From NCBI RefSeq assembly GCF_016741935.1, contig NZ_JAERRG010000037.1, positions 1-64,000 of the forward strand: DNA of 64,000 nucleotides, in the 5' to 3' direction. The stretch is from Streptomyces endocoffeicus. GTDB lineage: Bacteria; Actinomycetota; Actinomycetes; Streptomycetales; Streptomycetaceae. Each line of letters begins with the position of its first letter. Position 1 is the stretch's first letter. Under the pieces are notes generated by a model. It saw only the letters and a program-made list of their open reading frames with translations, did not search any database and was not told the origin of the DNA. Below, in pieces: positions 19,629 to 29,302 of this stretch. The position numbers and the translations under genes are program-made.

Positions 19629-22600
19629 ATGCAGACCAAGCTGGACGAAGCCAAGGCCGAGTTGCTCGAACGGGCCGCCCGGGTCGCTGAGAACAGCCCT
19701 GCCGGGGGTCAACCGGTGCAGGGCCCAGGACCGGAGACCCTGACCGCATACCTCCAGCACTACTACCTGCACACGCCTCCCGAGGACCTCGCCGATCGTG
19801 ACCCGGTCGATGTCTTCGGGGCGGCGCTCTCCCACTACCGGCTCGCCGAGGTGCGTCCGCAGGGCACGGCGAACGTCCGGGTGCACACCCCGACCGTCGA
19901 GGAGCACGGCTGGACCTGCAGCCACTCCGTGGTCGAGGTGGTCATGGACGACATGCCGTTCCTGGTCGACTCGGTCACCAATGAGCTCACCCGCCAGGGG
20001 CGCGGCATCCATGTCGTGATCCATCCGCAGGTGATCGTGCGCCGTGACATCACCGGCAAGCTGATCGAGATGCTCGACGTCTCCCCGGACGGCCCGGCCA
20101 GGAACAGGAAGAAGAAGCTGCCGCATGACGCGGTCGTGGAGTCCTGGATCCATGTCGAGACCGATCGCGAGACCGACCGCGGCGATCTGAAGCAGATCAC
20201 CGCCGATCTGCTGCGCGTCCTGTCCGATGTCCGCGAGGCCGTCGAGGACTGGGAGAAGATGCGCGACTCCGCGCTGCGCATCGCCGAGGGCCTGCCGGAC
20301 GAGCCGAAGGCCGCCGAGGTCCGCGAGGAGGAGGTGGAGGAGGCCCGTGAGCTGCTGCGCTGGCTCGCGGACGACCACTTCACCTTCATCGGCTTCCGCG
20401 AGTACGAGCTGACGCAGGTCCCCACCGAGGCCGGTGGCGAGGAGGACGCGCTGACCGCGGTGCCCGGCACCGGTCTCGGCATCCTGCGTTCCGACCCGCA
20501 GCACAAGGACGCCGACGAGAGCGCCCACGCGGGCCCCGGCACCCCGGTGTCCCAGGCCTTCAACCGGCTGCCGGCCGACGCCCGCGCCAAGGCGCGTGAG
20601 CGCAAGCTGCTGGTGCTGACCAAGGCGAACAGCCGCGCCACCGTCCACCGTCCCTCGTACCTCGACTACATCGGTGTGAAGAAGTTCGACGCCGAGGGCA
20701 ATGTGATCGGCGAGCGCCGCTTCCTGGGGCTGTTCTCGTCCGCCGCGTACACCGAGTCGGTGCGCCGGGTGCCGGTGATCCGCCGCAAGGTCGACGAGGT
20801 GCTCGCGGGCGCGGGCTTCCGGGCCAACAGCCACGACGGCCGTGACCTGCTGCAGATCCTGGAGACCTACCCGCGCGACGAGCTGTTCCAGACCCCGGTC
20901 GACCAGCTCCGTTCGATCGCCACCAGCGTGCTCTACCTCCAGGAGCGCCGCCGGCTGCGGATGTTCCTGCGCCAGGACGAGTACGGGCGCTACTACTCCG
21001 CGCTGGTCTACCTTCCGCGTGATCGTTTCACCACCGATGTGCGGCTGCGGCTGACCGACATCCTGCTGGAGGAGCTGAGCGGCCGTCCGCCGGTCGACTT
21101 CACCGCCCTGCACACCGAATCGGTGCTCTCGCGGCTGCACTTCGTGGTCCGCGTCCAGCCGGGGACCGAGCTGCCCGACCTCACCGACTCCGATGTGGAG
21201 CGGATCGAGAGCCGGCTGATCGAGGCCGCCCGCTCCTGGGCCGACGGCTTCACCGACGCGCTGGTCTCCGAGGTCGGCGAGGAGCGCGCCGCCGAGCTGC
21301 TCCGCCGCTACCAGCACGCCTTCCCCGAGGGCTACAAGGCGGACCACACTCCGCGCGGCGCCGTCGCCGACCTGCAGCACCTGGAGCGGCTGAAGGACGC
21401 CGAGAAGGACTTCGCGCTGAGCCTCTACGAGCCGGTGGGCGCGGCTCACGCCGAGCGCCGCTTCAAGATCTACCGGGCCGGGGCCCAGATCTCGCTGTCC
21501 GCGGTGCTCCCGGTGCTCAACACCCTCGGCGTCGAGGTGGTGGACGAGCGCCCGTACGAGCTGCGCTGCTCGGACAAGACCACCGCCTGGATCTACGACT
21601 TCGGGCTGCGGCTGCCGCTGCGCGAGGGCGAGGCCCTCGCCGACGACGCCCGTGAGCGCTTCCAGAACGCGTTCGCCGCGGTGTGGACCGGCCAGGCCGA
21701 GAGCGACGACTTCAACCAGCTGGTGCTGGGCGCGGGTCTTGACTGGCGGCAGGCGATGGTGCTGCGGGCCTACGCCAAGTATCTGCGGCAGGCCGGGTCC
21801 ACCTTCAGCCAGTCGTACATGGAGGACACCCTCCGTAACAATGTGCACACCACCCGGCTGCTGATCTCCCTCTTCGAGGCCCGGATGTCGCCGGAGCGGC
21901 AGCGGGCGGGGCTGGAGCTGACCGACGCCCTGCTGGAGGAGCTGGACGCGGCGCTGGACCAGGTGGCCTCGCTGGACGAGGACCGCATCCTGCGCTCCTT
22001 CCTCACCCTGATCAAGGCCACTCTCCGCACTAATCACTTCCAGAAGAACGCCCACGACAGGCCGCACGACTATCTGTCGATCAAGCTGGACCCGCAGGCC
22101 GTGCCGGATCTGCCCGCGCCCCGCCCGGCGTACGAGATCTGGGTCTACTCGCCGCGGGTCGAGGGTGTGCATCTGCGGTTCGGCAAGGTCGCGCGCGGCG
22201 GTCTGCGCTGGTCCGACCGGCGTGAGGACTTCCGTACCGAGATCCTCGGCCTGGTCAAGGCGCAGATGGTGAAGAACACGGTCATCGTGCCGGTGGGTGC
22301 CAAGGGCGGCTTCGTCGGCAAGCGGCTGCCGGACCCGTCCGTGGACCGCGACGCCTGGATGGCCGAGGGCATCGCCTGCTACAAGACCTTCATCTCCGGT
22401 CTGCTCGACATCACCGACAACCTGGTCGCCGGGCAGGTCGAGCCGCCGAAGGACGTGGTTCGCCACGACGGGGACGACACCTATCTCGTCGTCGCCGCCG
22501 ACAAGGGCACCGCGACCTTCTCCGATATCGCCAACGACGTGGCGCAGGCGTACGGCTTCTGGCTCGGGGACGCCTTCGCCTCCGGCGGCTCCGCCGGATA

Positions 22601-24605
22601 CGACCACAAGGGCATGGGCATCACCGCCCGCGGCGCCTGGGAGTCGGTCAAGCGCCACTTCCGCGAGCTGGGCCATGACACCCAGACCCAGGACTTCACG
22701 GTCGTGGGCGTCGGCGACATGTCCGGTGACGTGTTCGGCAACGGGATGCTGCTGAGCGAGAACATCCGGCTGATCGCCGCCTTCGACCACCGGCACATCT
22801 TCCTGGACCCGAACCCGGACGCGGCCACCTCCTACGCCGAGCGCCGCCGCCTGTTCGAGCTGCCGCGCTCCTCGTGGGAGGACTACAACACCGAGCTGCT
22901 GTCGGCGGGCGGCGGCATCCACCCCCGTACGGCCAAGGCCATCCCGATCACCCCGCAGGTGCGGGCCGCGCTCGGGATCGAGAAGCGGGTCGCCAAGATG
23001 ACCCCGGCCGATCTGATGAAGACGATCCTCAAGGCCTCGGTGGACCTGCTGTGGAACGGTGGCATCGGCACCTACGTCAAGGCGTCCACCGAGTCGCACG
23101 CCGATGTGGGCGACAAGGCCAATGACGCGATCCGGGTGGACGGCCAGGATCTGCGGGTCAAGGTCGTCGGCGAGGGCGGCAACCTGGGCCTGACCCAGCT
23201 CGGCCGGATCGAGTTCGCCTCCAACGGCGGCCGGATCAACACCGACGCGATCGACAACAGCGCCGGTGTGGACACCTCCGACCACGAGGTGAACATCAAG
23301 ATCCTGCTCAACGCCCTGGTCACCGAGGGCGACCTCACCCTCAAGCAGCGCAACAAGCTGCTCGCCGAGATGACCGACGAGGTCGGCGCGCTGGTGCTGC
23401 GCAACAACTACGCGCAGAACGTGGCGCTGGCCAACTCCATCGTCCAGTCCTCCAGCCTGCTCCACGCCCACCAGCGGCTGATGCGCCGCCTGGGCCGCGA
23501 GGGGCGGCTGGACCGGGCGCTGGAGTTCCTGCCCACCGACCGCCAGATCCGCGAGCGGCTCTCCGCCGGGCGCGGGCTGACCCAGCCCGAGCTGGCCGTG
23601 CTGCTGGCCTACGTCAAGATCACGGTGGCCGATGAGCTGATCACCACCGGGCTGCCCGACGACCCGTACCTCCAGCGGCTGCTGCACGCGTACTTCCCGC
23701 AGGCGCTGCGGCAGAAGTTCCCCGAGCACATCGACGGCCACGCCCTGCGGCGCGAGATCATCACCACGGTGCTGGTCAACGACACCGTCAACACCGCCGG
23801 TTCGACCTTCCTGCACCGGATGCGGGAGGAGACCGGGGCCTCCACCGAGGAGGTCGTGCGGGCCCAGACCGCGGCCCGCGCGATCTTCGAGCTGAACCAG
23901 GTGTGGGACGAGGTCGAGGCGCTGGACACGGTCGTCGACGCCGACATCCAGACCCGGATGCGGCTGCATTCGCGCCGGCTGGTCGAGCGCGGCACCCGCT
24001 GGCTGCTGAACAACCGGCCGCAGCCGCTGGAGCTGGCCGAGACGATCGACTTCTTCGGCGAGCGGGTCGGCACGGTCCGGGCGCAGCTGCCCAAGCTGCT
24101 GCGCGGCTCCGACATCGAGTGGTACCAGCGGATCTACGACGACCTGACCGGGGCGCATGTCCCGGAGGACCTGGCCACCCGGGTGGCGGGCTTCTCCTCG
24201 GCCTTCCCGACGCTGGACATCGTGGCCATCGCGGACCGCACCGGAAAGGACCCGCTGGCGGTCGCCGAGGTCTACTACGACCTGGCCGACCGGCTGCGGA
24301 TCAGCCAGCTGATGGACCGGATCATCGAGCTGCCGCGCGCGGACCGGTGGCAGTCCATGGCCCGGGTCTCCATCCGCGAGGACCTGTACGCGGCCCAGGC
24401 CGCCCTGACCGCCGATGTGCTGTCGGTGGGCAACGGCGGCTCCACGCCCGAGCAGCGCTTCAAGGCGTGGGAGGAGAAGAACGCCGCGCTCCTGCAGCGG
24501 GCCCGCACCACGCTCGATGAGATCCAGTCGTCGGAGACCTTCGACCTGGCCAATCTGTCGGTCGCGATGCGGACGATGCGGACGCTGCTGCGCACCCACA
24601 GCTGA
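19629..24605 (+). CDS. NAD-specific glutamate dehydrogenase, large type
   Basis: 1658-residue enzyme of the GDH180 class (Bac_GDH), first characterised from Streptomyces clavuligerus; it converts glutamate to 2-oxoglutarate and ammonium with NAD, mainly in catabolism. ATG at 19629 has AGGAG nine bases upstream. The long N-terminal region has ACT-like segments. The catalytic core contains GKVARGGLRWSDRREDFRTE and MVKNTVIVPVGAKGGFVGKR (about 855-900), then GVGDMSGDVFGNGMLLS, and a nucleotide-binding part with VVGEGGNLGLTQLGRIEFA at about 1178. The C-terminal about 350 residues are helical. A strong hairpin terminator follows at 24631. Confidence 0.97.
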   Translation: MQTKLDEAKAELLERAARVAENSPAGGQPVQGPGPETLTAYLQHYYLHTPPEDLADRDPVDVFGAALSHYRLAEVRPQGTANVRVHTPTVEEHGWTCSHSVVEVVMDDMPFLVDSVTNELTRQGRGIHVVIHPQVIVRRDITGKLIEMLDVSPDGPARNRKKKLPHDAVVESWIHVETDRETDRGDLKQITADLLRVLSDVREAVEDWEKMRDSALRIAEGLPDEPKAAEVREEEVEEARELLRWLADDHFTFIGFREYELTQVPTEAGGEEDALTAVPGTGLGILRSDPQHKDADESAHAGPGTPVSQAFNRLPADARAKARERKLLVLTKANSRATVHRPSYLDYIGVKKFDAEGNVIGERRFLGLFSSAAYTESVRRVPVIRRKVDEVLAGAGFRANSHDGRDLLQILETYPRDELFQTPVDQLRSIATSVLYLQERRRLRMFLRQDEYGRYYSALVYLPRDRFTTDVRLRLTDILLEELSGRPPVDFTALHTESVLSRLHFVVRVQPGTELPDLTDSDVERIESRLIEAARSWADGFTDALVSEVGEERAAELLRRYQHAFPEGYKADHTPRGAVADLQHLERLKDAEKDFALSLYEPVGAAHAERRFKIYRAGAQISLSAVLPVLNTLGVEVVDERPYELRCSDKTTAWIYDFGLRLPLREGEALADDARERFQNAFAAVWTGQAESDDFNQLVLGAGLDWRQAMVLRAYAKYLRQAGSTFSQSYMEDTLRNNVHTTRLLISLFEARMSPERQRAGLELTDALLEELDAALDQVASLDEDRILRSFLTLIKATLRTNHFQKNAHDRPHDYLSIKLDPQAVPDLPAPRPAYEIWVYSPRVEGVHLRFGKVARGGLRWSDRREDFRTEILGLVKAQMVKNTVIVPVGAKGGFVGKRLPDPSVDRDAWMAEGIACYKTFISGLLDITDNLVAGQVEPPKDVVRHDGDDTYLVVAADKGTATFSDIANDVAQAYGFWLGDAFASGGSAGYDHKGMGITARGAWESVKRHFRELGHDTQTQDFTVVGVGDMSGDVFGNGMLLSENIRLIAAFDHRHIFLDPNPDAATSYAERRRLFELPRSSWEDYNTELLSAGGGIHPRTAKAIPITPQVRAALGIEKRVAKMTPADLMKTILKASVDLLWNGGIGTYVKASTESHADVGDKANDAIRVDGQDLRVKVVGEGGNLGLTQLGRIEFASNGGRINTDAIDNSAGVDTSDHEVNIKILLNALVTEGDLTLKQRNKLLAEMTDEVGALVLRNNYAQNVALANSIVQSSSLLHAHQRLMRRLGREGRLDRALEFLPTDRQIRERLSAGRGLTQPELAVLLAYVKITVADELITTGLPDDPYLQRLLHAYFPQALRQKFPEHIDGHALRREIITTVLVNDTVNTAGSTFLHRMREETGASTEEVVRAQTAARAIFELNQVWDEVEALDTVVDADIQTRMRLHSRRLVERGTRWLLNNRPQPLELAETIDFFGERVGTVRAQLPKLLRGSDIEWYQRIYDDLTGAHVPEDLATRVAGFSSAFPTLDIVAIADRTGKDPLAVAEVYYDLADRLRISQLMDRIIELPRADRWQSMARVSIREDLYAAQAALTADVLSVGNGGSTPEQRFKAWEEKNAALLQRARTTLDEIQSSETFDLANLSVAMRTMRTLLRTHS

Positions 24606-24630
24606 CGCGGTCGGCACCCGGCTCAACGCG

Positions 24631-24666
24631 CCTCCGGTGGACTTCATGTCCGCCGGGGGCGTTTGT
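24631..24666 (+). terminator. terminator after glutamate dehydrogenase
   Basis: CCTCCGGTGGAC (24631-24642) and GTCCGCCGGGGG (24648-24659) form a 12-bp stem with two wobble pairs and a TTCAT loop, followed by CGTTTGT. It lies 26 bases after the stop codon. Confidence 0.75.
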
Positions 24667-24782
24667 CACCCGCTTGGGCGCCCCTCCAACGACCGAGCGG
24701 GCATACCGGGACGAACCCACCTAGCGTGGGTGGTCAGTGAGTGCTTCGCGCCTCGAACCGCCACCGCGTCCCGAGGAGCCCT

Positions 24783-27032
24783 ATGCCCCGCTTCACCATC
24801 GTCATCGCCGCCTATCGCGTCCAGGGCTATCTGGGCGCCTGCCTGGACTCCGTGCTGACGCAGTCGTGCACCGACCTCGAGGTGGTCGCCGTGGACGACC
24901 GCTCACCGGACCACTGCGGCGCGATCATCGACGCGTACGCGGCGCGCGACAGCCGGGTCGTGCCCGTGCACCAGCGGGTCAACTCCGGGCCCGGCCGGGC
25001 CCGTAACGCCGGGGTGGAGCGGGCGAGCGGGGACTATCTGCTCTTCCTGGACGGCGATGACACCCTCGCCCCGGGCACCCTCCAGGGCCTCGCCGACCGG
25101 CTCGCCCTCACCCACGACCCGGAGATCCTCTACTTCAACCATGTGCGCACGTACTGGTCGGAGCGCCGGGCCCCCAGCCTCTTCGGGGAACTGCTGGCCT
25201 CGGCGGGCACCGATGTCTTCTCCGCCGTCGAACGCCCGGAATTCCTGCGGCTCTTCGCGATGTCGTCCAATCGCGTCTACCACCGGGATTTCTACATCCG
25301 GCACGGCTTCGCGTTCAGCGAGGGCATCTACGAGGACGCCCTGCTCTCGTACAAGACGATGCTCACCGCGCGGCGAATAGCCTGTGTGGATCTGGTGGGC
25401 CTGGAATACCGGCAGCGGCGGGTCGGGGCCAGTACGGGAAGCCCCGGCGAGAAGCACTTCATCATCTTCCAGCAGTACGCCCGGCTCTTCGACTTCCTCG
25501 ACGACCGGCCGCAGCTGGATCCGCTGCGCCCGCTGCTCTTCGAGCGGGCCGTATCGCATTTCCTGTTCTGCCTGGACCGGACGTCCCGGGTGGCGGCGGC
25601 GGACCGGCCGCGCTTTTTCGCCCGGGCCGCCGAGTGGTACCGCGCCCATCTCCCGGCCGGGTTCACCCCGCCGGTCGAGGGGCGGTGGCGCTTCGAGGCG
25701 CTGGCGTCCGGCTCCTTCCTCCGCTACCGCGAGCACGAGCTGGCCGTACGGGCGGCCGCCGGGGCCCGCAAGCTGCGCCGGACCGTCCGGCCGCCGCTGG
25801 CGGCCCGCGCCAAGCAGGGGCTGTACCGGCTGCACCGGCAGCGGCCCGTCGACCCCCAGCTGGCCGTCTACTCCGCGTACTGGGGGCGGGGGGTGCTGTG
25901 CAACCCGGGGGCGATCTATGCGAAGGCGCGGGAGCTGGCGCCGGAGATCCATGGCGTGTGGGCGGTCAAGAAGTCGGAGATCGAGACCCTTCCGGAAGGC
26001 GTCGACTACGTCGTCACCGGCACCCGCGACTTCTACCGCACGGTGGCCCGCGCGAAATACCTCATCAACAATGTCAACTTCCCCAATGAGGTGGTGAAGC
26101 GGCCGGGCGCGGTGCATCTGCAGACCTTCCACGGCACCCCGCTCAAATGCATGGGCCTGGACCAGCAGCGCTATCCCGCCGCCGCGGGCGGGATGAGCTT
26201 CGGCAATCTGCTCAAGCGCATCGACCGCTGGGACTTCGCCCTCTCCTCCAATCCGCACTCCAGCCAGATCTGGGAGCGGGTCTACCCCGCCGCGTACCGG
26301 CTGCTGGAATACGGATATCCGCGCAATGACGTCTTCTTCACCGCGACCGAGGCGGATATCCGGCGGATCCGTGCGGAGTTGGGAATCCCGGCCGGGAACA
26401 CCGCCCTGCTCTACGCGCCCACCCTCCGCGACTACCAGAAGGGGTTCACCCCCCGGCTGGACCTGGAGCGGCTCAGCCGCGAACTCGGCCCCGGGACCAC
26501 GCTGTTGGTGCGGGCCCACTACTCCTACCGGCCGGATGACGAGCTGGCCCGGCTCGAGGAGGCCGGATCGGTGATCGACGTCTCGCGCCACCGGTCGGTG
26601 GAGGAGCTGTGCCTGGCGGCCGACGCGCTGATCACCGACTACTCGTCGATGATGTTCGACTACGCCCTGCTGGACCGGCCCGTCGTGATCTACGCCGACG
26701 ACTGGGACATCTACCGCTCCTCCCGCGGCGTCTACTTCGACCTGCTGTCGGGATCCCCCGGCGAGACCCCGGGGGCCGTCGCCCGCAGCGAGCGGGAGCT
26801 GGTCGAGGTCTTCCGCGAGGGCCGTTGGTGCGACGCGGACGCGACCGCGCTGCGGACCGCCTTCCGGGCCCGCTTCGGCCGGTTCGACGACGGCCACGCG
26901 GCCGAGCGGGTGGTGCGGGCCCTGATGCTGGGCCAGGACGTCGAGCTTCCGCTCGCCCCCGCGCCACAGCCGCGGCCGCTGGCGGACAGTGCCCCGGCGG
27001 GGCCGCGCGGCGGCGTCCTCACCGCCGAGTGA
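24783..27032 (+). CDS. GT2-TagF fusion, wall glycopolymer transferase
   Basis: 749-residue two-domain protein likely to build a wall teichoic acid-like polymer. The N-terminal GT-A domain (1 to about 215) has FTIVIAAYRVQGYL, VVAVDDRSPDHCG, the DxD-type DGDDTL at about 89 and the catalytic-base motif YEDALLS at about 182. The C-terminal CDP-glycerol glycerophosphotransferase (TagF-like) domain (about 430-720) has LQTFHGTPLKCMGLD (general-base His about 449), LLVRAHYSY and ITDYSSMMFDYALLDRPVV, all intact. Related domains alternate sugar and glycerol- or ribitol-phosphate addition. A paralogue with the same architecture is at 39118-41553. GAGGAG lies four bases before the ATG. The precise sugar and polyol are unknown. 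Confidence 0.9.
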   Translation: MPRFTIVIAAYRVQGYLGACLDSVLTQSCTDLEVVAVDDRSPDHCGAIIDAYAARDSRVVPVHQRVNSGPGRARNAGVERASGDYLLFLDGDDTLAPGTLQGLADRLALTHDPEILYFNHVRTYWSERRAPSLFGELLASAGTDVFSAVERPEFLRLFAMSSNRVYHRDFYIRHGFAFSEGIYEDALLSYKTMLTARRIACVDLVGLEYRQRRVGASTGSPGEKHFIIFQQYARLFDFLDDRPQLDPLRPLLFERAVSHFLFCLDRTSRVAAADRPRFFARAAEWYRAHLPAGFTPPVEGRWRFEALASGSFLRYREHELAVRAAAGARKLRRTVRPPLAARAKQGLYRLHRQRPVDPQLAVYSAYWGRGVLCNPGAIYAKARELAPEIHGVWAVKKSEIETLPEGVDYVVTGTRDFYRTVARAKYLINNVNFPNEVVKRPGAVHLQTFHGTPLKCMGLDQQRYPAAAGGMSFGNLLKRIDRWDFALSSNPHSSQIWERVYPAAYRLLEYGYPRNDVFFTATEADIRRIRAELGIPAGNTALLYAPTLRDYQKGFTPRLDLERLSRELGPGTTLLVRAHYSYRPDDELARLEEAGSVIDVSRHRSVEELCLAADALITDYSSMMFDYALLDRPVVIYADDWDIYRSSRGVYFDLLSGSPGETPGAVARSERELVEVFREGRWCDADATALRTAFRARFGRFDDGHAAERVVRALMLGQDVELPLAPAPQPRPLADSAPAGPRGGVLTAE

Positions 27033-27092
27033 CCGATCCGCCGGGTGACCGACCCGCCGAGTGACCGATCCGCCGAGTGACCGATCCGCCGC
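27029..27092. repeat. 17-bp tandem repeat between glycosyltransferase genes
   Basis: Four copies of GAGTGACCGATCCGCCG, with GGGTGACCGACCCGCCG as a variant, begin at the stop codon of the GT2-TagF gene. The rest of the 149-bp gap is GC-rich, with an AGGAGG ribosome-binding site just before 27182. Confidence 0.85.
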
Positions 27093-27181
27093 GTGGTCCC
27101 CGGTCCGCCGTCCGGTCCGCCGGGTGACCCCGATCCCGATCCCGACCCGACCCGTCGAGAGCCCGGAGTCAGGAGGCCGTC

Positions 27182-29209
27182 ATGCCCGCTCTGTCCCGAC
27201 CTCGTGTCAGTGTGATCATCCCCGCCTACAACGCCCTGCCGGAGCTGACCCGGGCCGTCACCTCCGCGATGGACCAGACCCTGGGCCCGGAACGGGTCGA
27301 GATCATCGCGGTGGACGACGGTTCGACCGACGGCACCGGCGAGGAGCTGGAGCGGCTCGCCCGCACCTGCCACGCGCTCCACGTCATCCACCAGGAGAAC
27401 TCCGGCTGCGCGGGCGTCCCCCGCAACACCGGGCTGGACCACGCCCGGGGCGACTTCGTCTTCTTCCTCGACTCCGACGACTATCTGGGCCCGGACGCGC
27501 TGCGCCGCATGGTCGCCATGGCCGACGCCCACGGCACCGACATCGTCCTCGGCAAGATCGCCTCCGTGGGCGGACGGGCCGTGCCCCGGGCCGTCTTCCA
27601 GCGCAATCAGCCCCGTACGGACATCTTCTCCTCCCACGCCTATCTGACCCTGGGCCCGTGGAAGCTGTTCCGCCGCTCCCTCATCGAGCGGCTGGAGCTG
27701 CGCTTCCCGCCCTACCGCAACTGCGAGGACAAGCCGTTCACCGCGGCCGCCTACCTCAACGCCTCCGGTATCTCGGTGGTCGCCGACTACGACTGCTACT
27801 ACGTCCGCTACCGCGAGAACCGCACCAACCTCACCCTCACCGCCTCCGACCTCGCCCACCGCATGGACGGCACCCGGCTGTGCTTCGAGACCGTCGCCCG
27901 CTATCTGGAGCCGGGCCCGCGCCGGGACCAGATCATGCGCCGCCATGTGGAGTGGGAGCTGTGCGGTCCGCTGCGCGCCCTGCTGCCCCGCGAGAGCGAA
28001 CAGGACGCGCGGGAGCGGTTCTTCCCCGAGTTCCGGCACTGGGCGAGCACCTGGGTGACCGACGCCCTCTTCCAACGGCTCGACGCCCCCGACCGGCTGC
28101 TGATCCATCTGCTGCGCGCCGACCGCTTCGACGATGTGCTGACCGTGGCCCGGAACGCCGGACAGGACGAGCGGCGCGGCCATCTCGTCGACAAGGGACG
28201 GGTCTACTGGCTGCACCCCTTCTTCCGCGACCACGCCGCCGCCGTCCCCGACATCTGCTTCGACGTGACCGACCGGCTGCCGGTCCAGCACCACCTGGAG
28301 ACGGCGAGCTGGCAGGGCGGGGTGCTGCGGCTGGCCGGGCACGCGTATGTCGAGGACGTGGACTCCCTCGACCCGGCCACCGAGATCGTGCTGCGCAAGT
28401 ACCGGGCCGACCGCCCCGAGGTCCGGCTGCCCACCACGCCGTGCCTGTCCGCCCATCCGCTGCCGGGTGAGGGGCGGCGGTACGAGATGGCGGGCTTCAC
28501 CGCCGAGATCGACCCGGCCACCGCGGACGGCGGCGCCCCGCTGGAGCGGGGGCTGTGGAACATCTACCTGGACGTCCGAGCCCAGGGCGTCAGCCGTACG
28601 GTGCGGTTCGGCAACCGCCGCGAGGGCGGTGAGGTCACCCATCCCACCCGGCGCCGCGTCACCACCCCCCAGGGGCCGGTGGCGGTGGTGCCGTACTTCA
28701 CCCCGTACGGCAATATCTCGCTCGACGTCGGCGAGGTCGCCCATCCCCTCGACCCGCCCTGCCAGGTGCTCAGGACCATCTGGCGCAGCCGCGGCACGCT
28801 GCTGGTCGGCGGACGGCTGACCGAGGAGGCGGTGCGGGACGGCGGGGTGCTGCGGCTGCGCGCCGAGACGGGGACGGGGACGGGAACGGGGACGGACGCG
28901 GTGCACGAGGTGCCGGTGCGCACCGAGCAGGGCGGCTCCGTGACCGTCTTCACCGCCCGGCTGCCGATCGGCCGCCTGGGCGCGGGCTGCTGGACGCTGA
29001 CGCTGATCATGGACGGACCCGGGGCGGACGCGCCGCCCCGCACCGCGATCGTGCCGTACTTCGACCGGCTGGCCGCCACCCGCTGGCTCCGCTTCGGCTG
29101 CCGTCCGTACTACGCCAAGCCGGTGGCCCTGGGCCCGGCGCGGGCCCTGGGCCTGGAGGTGGCTCCGATCAAGGTCGTCACGGGGGTGCGGCGGCGGCTG
29201 GGAGGGTGA
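27182..29209 (+). CDS. TarS-like GT2 glycosyltransferase
   Basis: 675-residue protein that resembles Staphylococcus TarS/TarP, which attach GlcNAc to wall teichoic acid. The GT-A domain has RVSVIIPAYNALPELTRAV, IIAVDDGSTDGTGEEL, CAGVPRNTGLDHARGDFVFF, the metal/nucleotide motif DSDD at 97-100, PWKLFRRSLIE and the catalytic base pair E182-D183 in NCEDKPFTAAAYL. The C-terminal half (about 350-670) is beta-rich, with LWNIYLDVRAQGVSRTVRFG and VVPYFTPYGNISLDVG, matching the immunoglobulin-like trimerisation part of TarS. ATG at 27182 has AGGAGG upstream. It likely decorates the polymer made by the neighbouring TagF-type enzymes; donor and acceptor are inferred. Confidence 0.88.
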   Translation: MPALSRPRVSVIIPAYNALPELTRAVTSAMDQTLGPERVEIIAVDDGSTDGTGEELERLARTCHALHVIHQENSGCAGVPRNTGLDHARGDFVFFLDSDDYLGPDALRRMVAMADAHGTDIVLGKIASVGGRAVPRAVFQRNQPRTDIFSSHAYLTLGPWKLFRRSLIERLELRFPPYRNCEDKPFTAAAYLNASGISVVADYDCYYVRYRENRTNLTLTASDLAHRMDGTRLCFETVARYLEPGPRRDQIMRRHVEWELCGPLRALLPRESEQDARERFFPEFRHWASTWVTDALFQRLDAPDRLLIHLLRADRFDDVLTVARNAGQDERRGHLVDKGRVYWLHPFFRDHAAAVPDICFDVTDRLPVQHHLETASWQGGVLRLAGHAYVEDVDSLDPATEIVLRKYRADRPEVRLPTTPCLSAHPLPGEGRRYEMAGFTAEIDPATADGGAPLERGLWNIYLDVRAQGVSRTVRFGNRREGGEVTHPTRRRVTTPQGPVAVVPYFTPYGNISLDVGEVAHPLDPPCQVLRTIWRSRGTLLVGGRLTEEAVRDGGVLRLRAETGTGTGTGTDAVHEVPVRTEQGGSVTVFTARLPIGRLGAGCWTLTLIMDGPGADAPPRTAIVPYFDRLAATRWLRFGCRPYYAKPVALGPARALGLEVAPIKVVTGVRRRLGG

Positions 29210-29214
29210 GCCGG

Positions 29215-29302
29215 GCCCGCGGGGTCACTGGCCCTGCGGGGTCACTGGTCCCGCGGGGTCGCTGGTCCCGCGGGGCCACTGGTCCCGCGAGATCACTGGT
29301 TC
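29215..29302. repeat. 17-bp tandem repeat between convergent paralogues
   Basis: About five copies of GGTCCCGCGGGGTCACT, with small variations, fill the 83-bp gap between two convergent TarS-like genes and run into the last codons of the leftward one. The unit contains CCGCGG and can fold back on itself, so it may also serve as a bidirectional terminator. Confidence 0.85.

Noticed and set aside
19596..24647. 1683-codon open frame antisense to the glutamate dehydrogenase
   Set aside because: It mirrors the real gene codon by codon, a known effect of high third-position GC; composition is Arg/Leu/Gly/Gln-rich and no family motif is present.
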